A stretch of 53,134 nt of DNA from Prolixibacteraceae bacterium. GTDB taxonomy: Bacteria > Bacteroidota > Bacteroidia > Bacteroidales > Prolixibacteraceae. Positions 50,466 through 53,134 of this stretch are shown in pieces. Below the pieces are notes generated by a model, which had not been told where the DNA came from, made no database searches, and worked only from the letters and a program-made list of their open reading frames with translations. Position numbers and translations under genes: made by a program. The DNA is taken from NCBI GenBank assembly GCA_003457135.1, contig DMSQ01000027.1, positions 60,235 through 113,368 on the forward strand, given 5' to 3'. Positions within the stretch are counted from its first letter, which is position 1; every line of letters begins with the position of its first letter.

Positions 50466-52002
50466 ATTGACTTGTTTTAATGTTGTTGTTAATGGCAGTT
50501 TCGTTTAACACTGAAACTAACTTTTTCGATGAAATCAGGTTAATGCAAGTCTGGATATCTTCGCCAAAAACACGGTCTTCTTCAGCATGGTGGATGAATT
50601 GACGCACGTAAATGTGACAAGCTTCAAGCAAAATTCCCGAATGAAGGGGACGGCGATAATCGAAAGCCTGTGATGCTGAAAGTAATTCGATGGCCAGAAT
50701 TTTCTCTAAATTTTCAACAACCTGTAAAGTTTTTCGTCCGCTGATCGAACCCATGCTCACATGGTCTTCCTGTCCGAGTGAGGTTGGAATGCTATCAACC
50801 GATGCGGGAAAGCAAAGGGTTTTATTTTCGGAAACCAGAGCTGCCGAGGTGTATTGCGGAATCATAAATCCGGAGTTTAAACCGGTATTTTTCATCAGCA
50901 GCAGGGGCAAACCTTCCTTTCCTTCCAGAAGCAGATAACTTCTCCGGTCTGAAATATTGCCAATTTCACTGGCCGCCATGGCCGCATAATCGAGGGGCAA
51001 AGCAATGGGTTGTCCGTGGAAATTTCCTCCGCTGTAGGTATGGTCTGAATCAACAATGATCGGATTATCGGTCACCGAATTGATTTCAATTTGGATCATC
51101 TCTTTCAGGTGCAGCCAGGCGTTACGTGAAGCACCATGTACCTGCGGCATACAGCGCAACGAGTATGGATCTTGTACTCGGGAACAGCCGATGTGCGAAT
51201 GCAGGATTTCGGAATCTTTCAGCAACGACCTCAGGCGTTCGGCAACATGAATGTTACCATGAAACGGGCGGATTTCGTGCAGGATTGCTTCGAAAGGTTT
51301 TACTGACCCTAAGAGAGCCTCAAGCGACATGGCTCCAATAATATCGGCTGAATCAAGGCAATTGGCCAACCGCTCCACGATTTTAATGCCGTGAGCAGCC
51401 ATGAATTGAGTTCCATTGATCAGGGCCAAACCTTCTTTGGCGCCAAGCAGGATAGGCTGAACATTCAGCATCTTCAGAACAGTTGATGTATCTGCTGCTT
51501 CTCCCTTGTAACTCACTTTTCCAAGGCCGATCAGGGGCAGAAAAAGGTGTGCCAGCGGCGCCAGATCGCCCGATGCCCCTACCGAACCCTGACAAGGTAC
51601 TTTGGGAATGATGTCGTTTTCGATCAGCCAGATAATCCGTTCGACTGTTGATAACTGAATGCCCGAATATCCTTTCGACAAGGCATGAACCTTTATAATC
51701 ATCATTAGCTTGGCCAGTTCGTCTTCGATAAAGTTTCCAACTCCAACGCTGTGGCTGATTAAAAGGTTGTATTGCAGCCGGGCAGTGTCTTCCGGCGAAA
51801 TAATGGTAGTGCAAAGCGGCCCGAATCCGGTGTTGATGCCATAAACGGTATTTTTGCTGCTCACAATTTCCTCAACAGCTTTCCGGCTGAATGCGATTTT
51901 TTCCTTCGTTTCATCCGAAATCACTCCTTTTATCCTACCTTTTGCAAGGTCGAGGGCAAGGCCAATACTCAGGAAATCTGATCCGTAGTTGAATTCGTTC
52001 AT
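50440..52002 (-). CDS. hutH: Histidine ammonia-lyase
   Basis: 520 residues from the ATG at 52002 (MNEFNYGSDFLSIG). An upstream in-frame ATG at 52083 would run through repeat sequence and is not favoured. Removes ammonia from histidine to give urocanate. VYGINTGFGPL, the MIO-forming ASG in GSVGASGDLAPLAHLFL (about residue 140), GSVKPFEAILHEIRPFHG, VQDPYSLRCMPQVHGA and GNFHGQPIALPLDY. Slightly longer than the bacterial average because of C-terminal residues. First of the three tightly overlapped hut genes; 191 bases separate it from marR. Confidence 0.95.
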   Translation of the reverse strand: MNEFNYGSDFLSIGLALDLAKGRIKGVISDETKEKIAFSRKAVEEIVSSKNTVYGINTGFGPLCTTIISPEDTARLQYNLLISHSVGVGNFIEDELAKLMMIIKVHALSKGYSGIQLSTVERIIWLIENDIIPKVPCQGSVGASGDLAPLAHLFLPLIGLGKVSYKGEAADTSTVLKMLNVQPILLGAKEGLALINGTQFMAAHGIKIVERLANCLDSADIIGAMSLEALLGSVKPFEAILHEIRPFHGNIHVAERLRSLLKDSEILHSHIGCSRVQDPYSLRCMPQVHGASRNAWLHLKEMIQIEINSVTDNPIIVDSDHTYSGGNFHGQPIALPLDYAAMAASEIGNISDRRSYLLLEGKEGLPLLLMKNTGLNSGFMIPQYTSAALVSENKTLCFPASVDSIPTSLGQEDHVSMGSISGRKTLQVVENLEKILAIELLSASQAFDYRRPLHSGILLEACHIYVRQFIHHAEEDRVFGEDIQTCINLISSKKLVSVLNETAINNNIKTSQYDEVYGIY

Positions 52003-52076
52003 GTTTTTCTTTTTGATTTGGTTTTGGTTCCTTTTTAATGGATGTTTGAGTATAAAAAAGTTTTGCAATGACTCCA

Positions 52077-52108
52077 TCCCCAACCCTTCCCCAAAATAGG
52101 GAAGGGAG
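52077..52108. repeat. GC-rich palindromic repeat before hutH
   Basis: CCCTTCCC (52084-52091) and GGGAAGGG (52099-52106) around CAAAATA. It lies between marR and hutH and may affect hut transcription. Confidence 0.6.
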
Positions 52109-52174
52109 TTTCGGCATCGGGAATTCTGAATATCTGATCTTTAAATAATATTCGTACCAATTTTGCAGGATGAT

Positions 52175-52203
52175 AGGTCCTCCGTCTGGGGGATTAGGGG
52201 ACT
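52175..52203. repeat. Partial palindromic repeat that overlaps the marR stop
   Basis: CTGGGGGATTAGGGGACT with a degenerate left arm AGGTCC. On the minus strand it supplies the last two codons and the TAA stop of the marR gene. Confidence 0.5.
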
Positions 52204-52682
52204 AATTGATTCATTCTTTCTGCCAAGGGCCTTGCATCCAGGTTTTTTTCAATTTCGGTAATCGCATTTAGAATATTCCGGCTAAATTCGCCCTCCGAAA
52301 GAAATTCAGCCATCATCTGATCAATCTTGCTCCAAACTGGTTTAATCTGCATCAGAAGCCGTGTTCCATTGTCCGAAAGTTCAATCATCCGTTTTCGCTT
52401 GTCGGTGGGATCCAGACTGATTTTCACAATATCATTTTTCTCTAATATCCCCACAACCTGTATTACTGAGGGGTGCGAAACCTGCAACATGTCGGAAATC
52501 TGGGTAATCGACATTTTTTCATTTTCAGAAAGCAGGTACATGATGTGAAACCAGCCCGGTTCGAACTCAATGTTGCGGTTTTTGTATATGTTTCCCATCT
52601 CGAGCATCAGCCGTTCGCTGAGTTTCCGAAGCCGCGAGCCTAAAATAAGCTGCCCCAGTTTTTCATAGTAATTATCGCTCAT
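52194..52682 (-). CDS. MarR-family regulator
   Basis: 162 residues. Winged-helix core at about 45-115: ISDMLQVSHPSVIQVVGILE is the recognition helix, and LDPTDKRKRMIELSDNGTRL the wing with the conserved Asp-Arg-Arg-like pattern. It overlaps the ftcD gene by four bases (ATGA) and precedes hutH, so it is probably a regulator of histidine use, perhaps sensing urocanate or another intermediate. The ligand is inferred only from position. The last residues and stop come from a repeat element. Confidence 0.88.
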   Translation of the reverse strand: MSDNYYEKLGQLILGSRLRKLSERLMLEMGNIYKNRNIEFEPGWFHIMYLLSENEKMSITQISDMLQVSHPSVIQVVGILEKNDIVKISLDPTDKRKRMIELSDNGTRLLMQIKPVWSKIDQMMAEFLSEGEFSRNILNAITEIEKNLDARPLAERMNQLVP

Positions 52683-53134
52683 TGTTCCCGTTTGTTGATC
52701 GTTTTTATGGTTTGCTCACACATTTCATGTGCTCGTTGAAGCAATGTATTTGCTTCTGCCAAGATTTTTTCTTTGTAGGTTTCATCCTGAATTTCTTTCA
52801 GGTTGATCAGCACATTTTTATGCGCTCCCCAAATACCGGTCTCCAGTGATTTTGCCCCAACTTCCACATCCGATTTTGAGGCAAGATTGCCAAACCGGGC
52901 TACTTCAAGCATCATATTCCAGGCGTAATCAGCTATACGCATCGTTGTAAGCGGCACTTCAATCGCTTTTTTCAGACCACTCTGCATGGCAGCATATCGT
53001 GCCTGTCTTTCATCTTCGGTTGCTTTTGGCAAACGCATGGCTTCCACATAATCGTTGAAGGCATTGGTGTCTGCATCAATTAATGGAATGAGATCGTTCG
53101 TTACCCGATGTAAAACCGGGATAATTTTCCGCAT
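52679..53134 (-). CDS. ftcD: Formimidoyl-tetrahydrofolate cyclodeaminase, 5' part outside window
   Basis: 151 visible residues, the C-terminal part of a cyclodeaminase (FTCD_C) domain: LIPLIDADTNAFNDYVEAMR, LKKAIEVPLTTMRIADYA and GIWGAHKNVLINLKEIQDE. The family has further N-terminal residues, so the Met at the window edge is probably internal. It releases ammonia from 5-formimino-tetrahydrofolate, which completes the hut pathway that passes the formimino group to folate. Overlaps marR by four bases. Confidence 0.85.
   Translation of the reverse strand: MRKIIPVLHRVTNDLIPLIDADTNAFNDYVEAMRLPKATEDERQARYAAMQSGLKKAIEVPLTTMRIADYAWNMMLEVARFGNLASKSDVEVGAKSLETGIWGAHKNVLINLKEIQDETYKEKILAEANTLLQRAHEMCEQTIKTINKREQ

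Overview
The window looks like the chromosome of a Bacteroidota member, probably Bacteroidales or Marinilabiliales. The evidence is the repeated promoter box TAnnTTTG (the sigma factor consensus of this phylum, with a TTTG or TTG about 17-20 bases upstream), weak or absent Shine-Dalgarno sequences, tRNA genes without encoded CCA, and typical gene neighbourhoods (lptC - CBS/CorC protein - ppiD; hutHUI with ftcD; OmpA and carboxypeptidase-regulatory-like domains). No ribosomal RNA, CRISPR array, integrase, transposase or phage structural gene is seen.

Layout. 1-2832 (minus): the 5' part of a secreted GH51 arabinofuranosidase and an OmpA-type envelope protein. 2833-3403: no protein gene, but a promoter and terminator that frame a candidate small RNA. 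3404-6963: an envelope-stress-like module made of a secreted polyproline protein, a divergent sensor kinase that also carries a polyproline run, and an OmpR-type regulator; four 10-11 bp-phased GTTAAAG-like repeats lie between the divergent genes. 7011-7647: a MntA-HepT toxin-antitoxin pair. 7785-16352 (plus): nadB-nadC-coaX for NAD and CoA, then an outer-membrane barrel protein, lptC, a CBS/CorC membrane protein whose 5' end carries a one-base frameshift in a T8 run, and ppiD. 16437-21306: guaB, a minus-strand RelE/ParE-type pair, and mutS.

21338-25137 is the most disturbed region: tRNA-Gly, tRNA-Leu, a second tRNA-Gly, a truncated tRNA-Leu, two AT-rich minus-strand genes (2-TM beta-domain protein and TPR protein), a broken 3' half of tRNA-Gly split by a hairpin, and a third intact tRNA-Gly. 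It looks like a small islet bounded by tRNA duplications.

25305-32569: a secreted beta-helix protein, a PQQ/cytochrome c lipoprotein dehydrogenase, an aminotransferase and alanine dehydrogenase. 32724-35857: an XRE regulator and valS. valS contains three in-frame copies of a GC-rich palindromic repeat, plus a Thr-codon run; the same repeat family is scattered between genes across the window. 35949-39032 (minus): McrBC type IV restriction. 39269-44531 (minus): operon of sugar-porter-type MFS, sulfatase and a beta-propeller phosphoesterase. 44741-46439: small orphan protein and a phosphohexomutase (glmM-like). 46519-47490: secreted coiled-coil protein. 47584-53134 (minus): histidine degradation (ftcD 3' part, marR, hutH, hutU, hutI), which turns histidine into glutamate with the formimino group passed to tetrahydrofolate.

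All assignments rest on reading motifs by eye; no database search was run.
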